Part shown: positions 8,277-15,401 of the stretch, one piece after another
Position numbering within the stretch: the stretch's first letter is position 1
Layout of the letters: each line of letters opens with the position of its first letter
Source of the DNA: an uncultured Acidimicrobiales bacterium
GTDB lineage: Bacteria; Actinomycetota; Acidimicrobiia; Acidimicrobiales; UBA10347
Reading direction: 5' to 3'
Length of the DNA: 27,599 nt
Assembly (NCBI GenBank): GCA_937942965.1
Contig: CALDGN010000205.1
Coordinates: 1 to 27,599 of the forward strand
The notes under the pieces: model-generated
The model's input: only the letters and a program-made list of their open reading frames with translations
Told to the model about the DNA's origin: nothing
Databases searched by the model: none
Program-made: the position numbers and the translations under genes

Positions 8277-8660
8277 ATGGCACGACGAGATGAATGGGTT
8301 GACGACGACATCGTCTTCGAAGACGACGAATCTCGCTCGCTACGTCCCTACATGCTCACGGGCGGCCGCACACATGTGACCGTCGATGGGCTCGAGGTCG
8401 AGACCCTCGTCGAACGTGTCGACGAGGCCGATCAATCCGAACTTCGCTTCGAATCGGCCAAGGTCATCGCCCTGTGCACGGATCCCCTTTCCGTCGCCGA
8501 AATCTCTGCCCATCTGTCCATCCCGCTCGGAAGCACCATGGTGCTCGTCGGCGACCTCGTCGCATCCGGGCATCTGCTCTCGCACCGTACTTACAACGCT
8601 GACTCCGATCCCGGCGTCAGCCTCGTCACGAGGATTATCGCTGGTGTCAAACAACTCTGA
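8277..8660 (+). CDS. cvnC: DUF742 protein (CvnC type), first copy
   Basis: This 127-residue protein has GAGGAG before ATG. An acidic N-terminus leads to LRPYMLTGGRT, the DUF742 signature. The C-terminal half is a winged-helix-like segment: ALCTDPLSVAEISAHLSIPL, then VLVGDLVASGHL. CvnC proteins are cytoplasmic partners in the conservon complex; whether they bind DNA or protein is unsettled in the family. Its 3' end overlaps the next gene's GTG start by 17 nt, which implies coupled synthesis with the GTPase. A second, shorter DUF742 protein closes the locus at 13708-14058. Confidence 0.95.
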   Translation: MARRDEWVDDDIVFEDDESRSLRPYMLTGGRTHVTVDGLEVETLVERVDEADQSELRFESAKVIALCTDPLSVAEISAHLSIPLGSTMVLVGDLVASGHLLSHRTYNADSDPGVSLVTRIIAGVKQL

Positions 8661-9210
8661 AATGCTCAAACCCATGTCGGCGAAGATCGTCGTCGCAGGT
8701 GGATTCGGTGTCGGCAAGACGACCTTCGTCGGCAGCTGCTCCGAGATCGATCCGCTCCGTACCGAGGCCCACATGACATCGGCTTCGGTCGGTGTCGACG
8801 ACACGTCGAAGGTCGGCCAAAAGACCACCACGACGGTCGCGATGGACTTCGGTCGCATCAACATCGACAAGCAGCTTGCGCTCTTCTTGTTCGGCACGCC
8901 CGGGCAGGAACGGTTCGGGTTCATGTGGGACGACCTCAGCAAGGGTGCGCTCGGCGCAACGGTGCTGGTCGACTCTCGCCGGCTGGCTGATTCGTTCTAT
9001 GCCGTCGACTACTTCGAGACTCGCAACATTCCCTTCGTGGTGGCCGTCAACATGTTCGGCGGCGAACTCGCCCACCCGCTTCCGGCGATCCGCACCGCGC
9101 TGCAGGTTCCGGAGACGACGCCGGTCGTTGCAACCGACGCTCGCTCCCGCGAGTGCGTAAAGCAGACGCTGCTCGACCTGTTCGAGCTCATCCTGCTCCG
9201 CATGAGCTGA
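8644..9210 (+). CDS. cvnD: Ras-like GTPase of the conservon (CvnD type)
   Basis: This 188-residue cytoplasmic GTPase carries a P-loop in AGGFGVGKTTFVG and a G3-like FGTPGQERFGFMW. A VAVNMF segment replaces the usual NKxD, as is typical of this family. I chose GTG at 8644 because GAGG lies 10 nt upstream and the overlap with cvnC is usual for conservons. ATG at 8662 (MLKPMSAKIVVAG) is possible but has no ribosome binding site. Its expected role is a nucleotide-dependent switch, with membrane recruitment governed by the CvnA/B proteins. A different, MglA-like GTPase is encoded 590 bp downstream. The family assignment is firm; start choice is moderately firm. Confidence 0.93.
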   Translation: MSNNSEMLKPMSAKIVVAGGFGVGKTTFVGSCSEIDPLRTEAHMTSASVGVDDTSKVGQKTTTTVAMDFGRINIDKQLALFLFGTPGQERFGFMWDDLSKGALGATVLVDSRRLADSFYAVDYFETRNIPFVVAVNMFGGELAHPLPAIRTALQVPETTPVVATDARSRECVKQTLLDLFELILLRMS

Positions 9211-9265
9211 TCCGTCCCCTGCTGCCAGTTCTGCCCTCCCCCGCTTTCTGCCCTGTGCCCTCGCA

Positions 9266-9670
9266 ATGACCCCGACTGCCCCACATGACGACCCCGTCAC
9301 GGTCCTTGGATGGACCGTGCCGCGCCCTACCGGGCGCTGGCATCAGGCCATCGTGGTTACGTCGCGCCATGTGTGGATTACGCCTGAGCTCCCGTTCGCC
9401 GCGAACGAGACTCTCGAGGCGTCCGCAGCGGCGGGCCTCGAGGCGTTCCACGACTTTGTGCGCGGTGCCGGATGGGTCCAACGTCCACCACGGGTCGACC
9501 TCGGCGATGTCCGAGGCGTCGACTGGAACGAGACGACCGGCTGGATGCGAATCGGCGCTGGCGAGGTCATCGGAGCGATGATCCCGGACCGCGCGACGGG
9601 TACCCGTTTGCTCCCGCTGCTGAAACAAGCGATCGCAACCCGAATCTCTAGCAAGGCCGACCGGTCATGA
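9266..9670 (+). CDS. Small protein of unknown function inside the conservon locus
   Basis: This 134-residue soluble protein sits between the two GTPase genes, on the same strand, 55 nt after cvnD. I do not recognise a family. It has alternating hydrophobic strands in the first third (VLGWTVPRPTGRWHQAIVVT), a WVQRPPRVDLGDVRGVDWNE segment, a GWMRIGAGEVIGAMI strand pair, and a final helix (LLPLLKQAIA). This strand-rich pattern ending in a helix is compatible with a PH-like or small barrel fold, but that is a guess. No transmembrane segment or catalytic motif is visible. There is no Shine-Dalgarno before ATG 9266, so translation may depend on upstream coupling. GC-rich third positions and context support a real gene. 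Confidence 0.7.
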   Translation: MTPTAPHDDPVTVLGWTVPRPTGRWHQAIVVTSRHVWITPELPFAANETLEASAAAGLEAFHDFVRGAGWVQRPPRVDLGDVRGVDWNETTGWMRIGAGEVIGAMIPDRATGTRLLPLLKQAIATRISSKADRS

Positions 9671-9800
9671 CCATCTGTCTGGGCCATATGGCCACCGCTA
9701 TCCCGGTTGCGGGATTGGCGGCCCAAGCCCTCAGCTCTGGGCCCATCTGCCCGATTTTCTCAACACAGGCCAGCACGTGCCGGGCTGGCGAGGTGACGTG
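9671..9800 (+). other. Intergenic region with palindromes between the two conservon modules
   Basis: This gap holds a perfect 12-bp palindrome, GGCCATATGGCC (9682-9693), and a 6-bp hairpin, ATCCCG-gttg-CGGGAT (9700-9715). It is the longest gap inside the conservon block. It could mark a partial terminator or an internal promoter/operator for the second module. The GAGGTG at 9790-9795 is the ribosome binding site of the next gene. Confidence 0.35.
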
Positions 9801-11105
9801 ATGCACACAACCGACGAGAGCACACCGACCACTCCCACGGTCCGCGTCGTCTTCGATGGCCCTCCGTTCGCGGGCAAGACCACCGCTGCCCGGGCGCTGA
9901 GCGAAGCGCTGGGCGGGACGGTCGTCACGCCTGACGAAGCCGACGGGCGCACGCTCTGGTTCGATTGGATGGCCTACGACGCCGGACACCACGCGGGCCA
10001 GCCCATTCGGGTCGAGCTCGTCACCGTTCCCGGCCAGCAGGACCTCGCAGATCGTCGGCGCCACCTGATCAACTGGGGCGACGTCATCGTGTTCGTCGCC
10101 AACACGAGCCGTGCCGTCTTCAACGACTCGGTCGCCGCTTTTCGTGACCTTCGCCAGCAACTTGTGGAACGCGCTGGGACCCCCGTCGTCGTTATCGCAA
10201 ACAAGCGTGACCTGATCGATGCCATGCCCATGGACGAGGTCACAAACCAGCTCGGGCTCACGGCGAGCGACATCTTGATCGAAGGCATCGCAATCAACGG
10301 CGGCGGCATTCGCGAAGCGTTCGTCCACGCCGTGCACGCCGCGCTCGAGGACCCTGCTCGCCGTCTCGATGCAACGACCGCCGACGCACTGCTCGCCGAC
10401 CTTCAAGCTGTCGTTGAGCAGGGAGCCACTGATCATCGAGCCTTCCCTGCGCCCGAAACCACCGAGCCGCTCGCTGACGAACTGGTCGCCGAAGAGCTGG
10501 TCGCCGAAGAGCCAGCCGTTCCTGAGCCAGTCGCCGAAGAGCTGGTCGCTGAAGAGCCAGCCGTTCCTGCGCCAGTCGCCGAGGCACCGTTTGCGACGGA
10601 TCTGGCGCCGGAGAACCCCATGCTGCCGGCTGGGCTCTCGATCGAGCTGCATCGACCTCGACTGAACCCAGGCGCCATTGCCGAAGGCGACGCCGTGGTC
10701 ATCCTTGCCGAACACTGGCGAGTGCTCGTCGACGTCGCCCAAGGGTCGACCAAGATCCCCCGCACCGATGATCCAGCCGAAGCCGTGGTTGTCGCTGAAC
10801 TCGCTGCATGGGGCCTGCTCGTCGACGAGCCAGCTCCGACTCTTGCGACGGCGCCCACCGAACAGATCGAGCCTGTCGAGCAGATCGCTGCCGCCGACCC
10901 CGAGCTCGAAACCGAGACCCTCGTCGAGATGCTGCCGACGACCACCGCCCTGTTCGTCGAACCGTCGACCCCATTCGAGTCGATCCCCTCGGTCGAAACC
11001 TCCCACGAAACCGAATCGGCGCCCACCGCGAGCTACCCAGACCCGAGCTATGCAGCACCGATCGATACCGCACCAGCTGACGCGGCGTCGACCATCCGAT
11101 TCTGA
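9801..11105 (+). CDS. MglA-like GTPase with a long acidic/proline C-terminal extension
   Basis: This 434-residue protein starts at ATG with GAGGTG 5 nt upstream; an in-frame GTG at 9777 is less likely. Residues 14-205 form a small GTPase resembling the MglA/polarity-GTPase group rather than CvnD. It has a P-loop GPPFAGKTT (20-28), GRTLWFDWM in the switch I area, VTVPGQQD (about 75-82), and a normal NKRD (about 133-136) that CvnD lacks. A tail of about 230 residues follows, rich in Glu, Ala, Val and Pro. It includes two 15-residue tandem repeats and an ordered-looking island (VVILAEHWRVLVDVAQGSTK, then VVVAELAAWGLLV) that could be a winged-helix module. MglA proteins normally end soon after the GTPase fold, so the extension is unusual. 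Its likely role is a second molecular switch in the complex. Confidence 0.88.
   Translation: MHTTDESTPTTPTVRVVFDGPPFAGKTTAARALSEALGGTVVTPDEADGRTLWFDWMAYDAGHHAGQPIRVELVTVPGQQDLADRRRHLINWGDVIVFVANTSRAVFNDSVAAFRDLRQQLVERAGTPVVVIANKRDLIDAMPMDEVTNQLGLTASDILIEGIAINGGGIREAFVHAVHAALEDPARRLDATTADALLADLQAVVEQGATDHRAFPAPETTEPLADELVAEELVAEEPAVPEPVAEELVAEEPAVPAPVAEAPFATDLAPENPMLPAGLSIELHRPRLNPGAIAEGDAVVILAEHWRVLVDVAQGSTKIPRTDDPAEAVVVAELAAWGLLVDEPAPTLATAPTEQIEPVEQIAAADPELETETLVEMLPTTTALFVEPSTPFESIPSVETSHETESAPTASYPDPSYAAPIDTAPADAASTIRF
10485..10574 (+). repeat. Two 45-bp tandem repeats in the GTPase tail
   Basis: Units 10485-10529 and 10530-10574 differ at two bases only (gcc/gct and gag/gcg). Each encodes 15 residues beginning VAEELVAEEPAV. 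A partial third unit starts at 10575. The repeats keep the frame, so the tail can change length by slippage without breaking the gene. Confidence 0.9.
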
Positions 11106-11140
11106 CCAGCCCACCGACGAAGCGAAAGAGAGAAGCAACG

Positions 11141-11899
11141 ATGCAAGCCGACACCAGCGCAACTGCAGCGAGCGCCGACGCGACCGACTTCATCGATGAG
11201 GTCGAAGGTGCACGAGAGATTCGCCGCCAAGCCGCCAACCTGCTGACGCAGAGCCACGAACAGGCTCAACAGATCCTCGACAATGCCACCCAAGTCGCCG
11301 CTGCGACCGTCGCCAAGGCCGAGGCCCGAGCGGCCGAAGTCCTCGCCGAAGCCACCGCCACCAGCACCCAACTCGTGCGCGATGCAGAAGCCGCGGCCGC
11401 AGGCGCTGCCGACAAGGCCGTCGAAGCCGCACGCGAGGAATACCGAGCCCGCGCCACCGCCATCGTCGACAAAGCGATCGAAGATTCGAAACTGCTCGTC
11501 GACAATGCCGAAGAACAGGCAACCCGCATCAAGTCCGGAGCCGAAGAAGCCGCCCGTGAGCTCGTCGAACAGGCGGCGTTCGATGCTCAGACACGGCGGG
11601 ACGAAGCCGAGATCCAGGCCGCCTCGATCATCACGAAGGCAAATGAGGCCCGTGAGACCATTCTCACCGAAATGGATGACGTAAAAGCTTCAGCCGCCGA
11701 ACGTTTCGCCGAAGCAATGGAGAAGGCCAAGGAGCGCGGCGCAGCTGCCGCCGAGGCCGAAACGACTCGCATGCGAGACGAAGCCAAGGCCCTCGTGGCC
11801 GACGCCAACGCTCGAGCAACCGCAATTATCGAAGAAGCCATGACCGACGCCGAGCAGATCCGCTCACAGGTCACGAAGGGTCCCGCAACCAATGTCTGA
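11141..11899 (+). CDS. Alanine-rich coiled-coil protein
   Basis: This 252-residue protein has almost continuous helix-forming composition: Ala, Glu, Arg, Lys and Gln with heptad-like spacing from about residue 18 to 245. It has no proline before the last few residues. ILDNATQVAAATVAKAEARA and IITKANEARETILTEMDD are typical segments. There is no signal peptide or membrane helix, and no catalytic motif. This resembles cytoplasmic rod proteins (ATP-synthase-b- or DivIVA-like coils), and a scaffold role is likely but inferred. It follows the MglA-like gene by 35 nt. It overlaps the second kinase-like gene by 8 nt (ATGTCTGA), which implies coupled synthesis and probably a physical partnership. The ribosome binding site is weak (GAGAG about 8 nt upstream). 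Confidence 0.88.
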   Translation: MQADTSATAASADATDFIDEVEGAREIRRQAANLLTQSHEQAQQILDNATQVAAATVAKAEARAAEVLAEATATSTQLVRDAEAAAAGAADKAVEAAREEYRARATAIVDKAIEDSKLLVDNAEEQATRIKSGAEEAARELVEQAAFDAQTRRDEAEIQAASIITKANEARETILTEMDDVKASAAERFAEAMEKAKERGAAAAEAETTRMRDEAKALVADANARATAIIEEAMTDAEQIRSQVTKGPATNV

Positions 11900-13406
11900 G
11901 CACGACACCGCAACCAGCGAGGCGCCAGCGCCCAAGAAGGATGCTGGCTTCCTCTCGTCCATCGACGGAACACTGCTGACCCGTTTTGGCGCCATTGCCG
12001 TACTCACGTCGCTCCTCCTCGGCGGGCTTGTCTTCATGTCCATGCGGTCGCTTTCGAGCTCCGCCGGCGACGCAGCGAACGTCGATGCGCTCGCTGACCA
12101 GATCTCCTCGACCTCGACGCGCATCCTGATGTTCATCGGTATCGCCCTGGTCGTGAGCCTCGCCGTGGCCTTCGCCCTCTCTCGTGCAACCGCCAAGCGT
12201 GTTGTCGCACCGATGGTGCAGCTGCGCGATGCCGCACGGGCGACCTCTGGCTCACTCCCCGCCTTTGTTGAGGCCTGCGAAGCCGGCAACGGCGTGCCGA
12301 GCCTGCCGACCGTCGAAGTCCCTGCTGGTGGCATCGCCAGCGACATCGCAGCGTCGTTCAATGAGATGCAGCGCAACGCGGCCAACCTCGCAGTGACGCA
12401 ATCGTTCCGCCGCACCCGCGACGGTGGCCGCTTCGTCGACCTTGGCCGCAGTACCGAACAGCTCCTCAACGACCAGATGCGATTCATTGAAGCGATGGAG
12501 CACGACGAGACAAGCGCTGCGAACCTGCAACGCCTGTTCCGCATCGACCACCTGGCCAGCCGTATGCGTCGCAATGCCGCCTCGATGCTGGTCCTCGCCG
12601 ACCGCGACACACCTCGTCAGTTCAGCCGCCCCGTCCCGATGCACCAGGTCGTCCAAGCGGCCAGTAGCGGCATCGAGCACTTCGAGCGTGTGGCGATGGA
12701 TGACCTTTCGAGCGTCGCCGTCAACGGCTCAATCGCCGCCGACCTCGCACACCTGTTGGCCGAGGTCCTCGAGACCTCAACCACGGGCACCGATGAAGCG
12801 TCGACCGACGTCGCCGGGCAGCAGACCTCTGACGGCTTTGCTCTGACCATCACCGATCCTGGCTCTGCGCTCGGCCCGGCCGAGCTCGCCGTGATCAACC
12901 AGTGCCTGCTCGATCCAGGCGTGGCCGATGCAAACCCGACGACCGCAATGACCCACGCCGTGATCGCCCGGTTGGCGAAGCGCCACGGCGTCCGCGTTGA
13001 ACTACAGGCTGGCGCCAACGGCGGCGTCGTCACCCAAATTCACCTCCCCCAGATCGCCCTTGCTCGCATGACAGGCGCCGAAGCGACACCGGCGACGCCT
13101 TCGCCGGAACGCAGCGAACTGCCAGCCGCAGTGCCAGCTCCTCCTGGGGTTCCTGCCGAGGTCGCACCATCGAACGAGATCGCCGATCCTGGCGTTTCCT
13201 CGCCTCCGGTTGCCGACATCGTCGATCGGGTTGACGAGTCCATCGTCGCGGCGCCGAGCGACCACGAAAACTGGCTCGCTCCCGACGACGCTGCGGCATC
13301 GACCGAGAACCCAGCTGACGTACTGGCAGAAGCCGGCTTCGCAGCCGCAGCGCTGGCTCCAGCCCCACAGGCCGAATCCCCACTGGCCGAGCCCGACATG
13401 CCCTAA
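11892..13406 (+). CDS. Second CvnA-like protein with a degenerate ATPase domain (probable pseudokinase)
   Basis: This 504-residue protein has transmembrane helices at about 32-52 and 78-97, separated by only about 25 residues, so it has almost no extracellular sensor. The cytoplasmic block RFVDLGRSTEQLL and LFRIDHLASRMRRNAASML matches the first CvnA closely. The HATPase part is decayed. The N-box reads EVLETSTTG where CvnA-1 has ELLENSLQF, so the Mg-binding Asn is lost. The G1 region reads TDPGSALG where CvnA-1 has SDQGFGM. The later HAVIARLAKRHGVRVEL is kept. After about residue 390 a disordered Ala/Pro/Glu tail begins and is cut by TAA at 13404-13406, though the same frame stays open to 13652. 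It is probably a structural partner of CvnA-1 rather than an active kinase. Confidence 0.88.
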   Translation: MSEHDTATSEAPAPKKDAGFLSSIDGTLLTRFGAIAVLTSLLLGGLVFMSMRSLSSSAGDAANVDALADQISSTSTRILMFIGIALVVSLAVAFALSRATAKRVVAPMVQLRDAARATSGSLPAFVEACEAGNGVPSLPTVEVPAGGIASDIAASFNEMQRNAANLAVTQSFRRTRDGGRFVDLGRSTEQLLNDQMRFIEAMEHDETSAANLQRLFRIDHLASRMRRNAASMLVLADRDTPRQFSRPVPMHQVVQAASSGIEHFERVAMDDLSSVAVNGSIAADLAHLLAEVLETSTTGTDEASTDVAGQQTSDGFALTITDPGSALGPAELAVINQCLLDPGVADANPTTAMTHAVIARLAKRHGVRVELQAGANGGVVTQIHLPQIALARMTGAEATPATPSPERSELPAAVPAPPGVPAEVAPSNEIADPGVSSPPVADIVDRVDESIVAAPSDHENWLAPDDAAASTENPADVLAEAGFAAAALAPAPQAESPLAEPDMP

Positions 13407-13652
13407 CCAGCGGCGCCGGTCGAGCCGACAGTCGCACCCGAACCGGTCTCTGCATCGTCGGCAGCCGACGCCGAAGCTGCCGCACTCGCGGAACGTTGGC
13501 GGGTCCTGGCCAGCGGCCAACGCGCCGCCATCGAATGGGCCATGGACGTCGATAACCGAGGCCAGTCTGGTGTTGCAACCGCACTGCGACCGGGCCCCGT
13601 GAGCGCAGCCACGCTGGCCGACCTCGACACCGCTTCGGTCAGCGAGGCATAG
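13407..13652 (+). pseudogene. In-frame continuation of the second CvnA-like gene beyond a TAA stop
   Basis: Directly after TAA (13404-13406) the same frame stays open for 81 codons to TAG (13650-13652), with GC-rich third positions like real genes here. The translation continues the same Ala/Pro/Glu style (PAAPVEPTVAPEPV), then turns into an ordered segment (ALAERWRVLASGQRAAIEWA). No start codon lies near its beginning; the first ATG is 45 codons in. Explanations are a recent nonsense mutation (GAA or CAA to TAA), a sequencing error, or stop readthrough. If read through, the protein would be about 586 residues. Confidence 0.65.
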
Positions 13653-13707
13653 TTCCCCGTGTCGTATCCACCCGACCAGAACGGTCGCCTACGGAGAGAG
13701 TCGCAAC

Positions 13708-14058
13708 ATGTTCCGCGACGATGAGCTCGCATCTGACGACGCGTCGTTCGTCCGTCCGTTCGTGATTACCCAGGGGCGTACCGTTGGCGACGCTGGCGAT
13801 ATCCCCCTCGAGACCTTGGTGGTCGCTCGAACCTCTTCTGAAGGGCTTGCGCCAGACCACGCAGCGGTCGTTACGGCGTGCTCAGGCGACCCCGTGTCGG
13901 TCATGGAAATCGCCATGCACCTGGACATCCAGCTGGGCGTGGCACGCGTGCTCGTTGCTGATCTCACGGCAAGCGAGCATGTCGAGCAATACGACACGGC
14001 CAGCTCCGAGAGCTCGGCCATCGTGAAGCGTCTCCTCGAAGGTCTCCGAGCGCTCTAG
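13708..14058 (+). CDS. DUF742 protein (CvnC type), second copy
   Basis: This 116-residue protein has GGAGAGAG before ATG. It keeps the DUF742 order: acidic start, FVRPFVITQGRT signature, then the winged-helix-like half (ACSGDPVSVMEIAMHLDIQL, then VLVADLTASEHVEQ). It is shorter than the first copy and lacks its longer acidic N-terminus. It pairs by position with the second CvnA-like protein, as CvnC usually pairs with CvnA. No second Roadblock gene accompanies it. It is the last gene of the + strand block, converging on hemL. Confidence 0.93.
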   Translation: MFRDDELASDDASFVRPFVITQGRTVGDAGDIPLETLVVARTSSEGLAPDHAAVVTACSGDPVSVMEIAMHLDIQLGVARVLVADLTASEHVEQYDTASSESSAIVKRLLEGLRAL

Positions 14059-14069
14059 CGCAATCCAAT

Positions 14070-14103
14070 CAGCACCCGGCCGCTCTCAGGCCATTCGGTG
14101 CTG
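14070..14103. terminator. Stem-loop between convergent genes
   Basis: CAGCACC (14070-14076) pairs with GGTGCTG (14097-14103), and GGCC pairs with GGCC inside. It lies in the 56-bp gap between the convergent second DUF742 gene and hemL, so it could serve both strands. No clear T-tract is present on either side, which lowers confidence. Confidence 0.5.
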
Positions 14104-14114
14104 GGCTATAACCC

Positions 14115-15389
14115 TCAGGCCATTGATGCGGCGACTTCGCCGGCCGCGGCGATCGTGGCGTCGATGACCTCGTCGGTGTGGACCGTCGACACGAAGATCG
14201 CCTCGTACGGGCCAGGCGCGAGCGCAATGCCGCGTTCGAGCATGCCGTGGAAGAACGTCGTGTAGATGCCGTTGTCGGCCGCTGCAGATGCTTCGTCGAA
14301 GTTCGTTGGCGCCGTGTCGGTGAAGAAGATGCCGAGCAGCGAACCGACTCGCGGAACGATGACAGGAATGCCCGCATCGGCAAAGACCGTTTCGAGGCCG
14401 GTCGCGAGACGAGTCGCCGTCGCTTCGAGCTTGTCGTAGGCAGCATCGGTGAGCTGGTCGAGCATCGCCAGACCGGCTGCAGTTGCGAGTGGATTGCCGC
14501 TGAGCGTGCCGCCCTGGTACACGCCACCGAGCGGGGCGATGCTCTGCATGATTTCCTTGGACGCGCCGTATGCGCCGACAGGCAGGCCGCCGCCGATCAC
14601 CTTGCCGAAGCACCAGACATCGGGCTTGACGCCGAACCATTCGCTCGCGCCGCCACGGCCAAGACGGAAGCCGGTGATGACCTCGTCGAACAAGAGCATG
14701 GCGCCGACTTCGTCGCAGGCGTCTCGCAGCCCTTGCAAGAAGCCAGGTGCGGGTGGGACGACACCCATGTTTGCGGCAACCGGTTCGACGGCGACGACCG
14801 CGATCGTCTCGTCGAGCTCAGGCACGACGTTGTAGGGCGCCACGATCGTGTTGGCGACGGCCCCGTCGGGAACGCCATCGCAACCGCTGAGACCCTGGTT
14901 CGCGACGCCGCTACCGCCAGCAGCGAGCAGGTTGTCGCTGTGGCCGTGGTAGTTGCCGGCGAACTTGATGACATTGTCCCGGCCGGTCGCGCCACGTGCC
15001 AGGCGCAGCGCGGACATGGCTGCTTCGGTGCCGCTCGACACCAGGCGCAGCATTTCGAGGCCGGGCACTCGCGAGCACATCTCCTCGGCCATCAGGACTT
15101 CGCGCTCGGTCGGAGCGCCGTAGCTCGTGCCGTGGCCCGCGGCGACCGACACTGCGTCGACGATTTGGGGGTTCGCATGGCCGAGCATGCACGGCCCGTA
15201 GCTGAGCACGTAGTCGATGTAGCGATTGCCCTCGACGTCCCAGACATAGGGACCCTCAGCGGTGTGCACGAAGTACGGCGTGCCGCCGACGGACCGGAAC
15301 GAACGCACCGGCGAGTTCACACCGCCAGGCATCACCTCCTTGGCCCGCTCAAAGAGGTCTGCGTTCATTTGCCCAGTGGGTTGTGCCAC
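14115..15389 (-). CDS. hemL: Glutamate-1-semialdehyde 2,1-aminomutase
   Basis: This 424-residue PLP enzyme converts glutamate-1-semialdehyde to 5-aminolevulinate, the step after HemA in the C5 tetrapyrrole pathway. Signatures include AKEVMPGGVNSPVRSF near the N-terminus, LSYGPCMLGHANP, SGTEAAMSALRLARGATGR, LLFDEVITGFRLG, and the Schiff-base Lys263 in WCFGKVIGGGLPVGAYG. Length is normal. I chose GTG at 15389 because TAGACT ends exactly 6 nt upstream. ATG at 15368 (MNADLFERA) is the alternative. The start lies 9 nt after the hemD stop, so hemL may be read both from the hem operon and from its own leaderless promoter. Confidence 0.97.
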   Translation of the reverse strand: MAQPTGQMNADLFERAKEVMPGGVNSPVRSFRSVGGTPYFVHTAEGPYVWDVEGNRYIDYVLSYGPCMLGHANPQIVDAVSVAAGHGTSYGAPTEREVLMAEEMCSRVPGLEMLRLVSSGTEAAMSALRLARGATGRDNVIKFAGNYHGHSDNLLAAGGSGVANQGLSGCDGVPDGAVANTIVAPYNVVPELDETIAVVAVEPVAANMGVVPPAPGFLQGLRDACDEVGAMLLFDEVITGFRLGRGGASEWFGVKPDVWCFGKVIGGGLPVGAYGASKEIMQSIAPLGGVYQGGTLSGNPLATAAGLAMLDQLTDAAYDKLEATATRLATGLETVFADAGIPVIVPRVGSLLGIFFTDTAPTNFDEASAAADNGIYTTFFHGMLERGIALAPGPYEAIFVSTVHTDEVIDATIAAAGEVAASMA

Positions 15390-15401
15390 CGCGGCAGTCT
15401 A
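15390..15401 (-). promoter_or_regulatory. -10 box for a predicted leaderless hemL mRNA
   Basis: On the - strand TAGACT (15401-15396) is followed by 6 nt and then the GTG start of hemL. The box overlaps the end of hemD. No ribosome binding site precedes the GTG. It would allow hemL expression independent of hemACD. Confidence 0.5.

Noticed and set aside
9777..9800. Upstream GTG (9777) as start of the MglA-like GTPase
   Set aside because: ATG 9801 has GAGGTG at proper distance, while GTG 9777 has none and would add eight residues with no family support.
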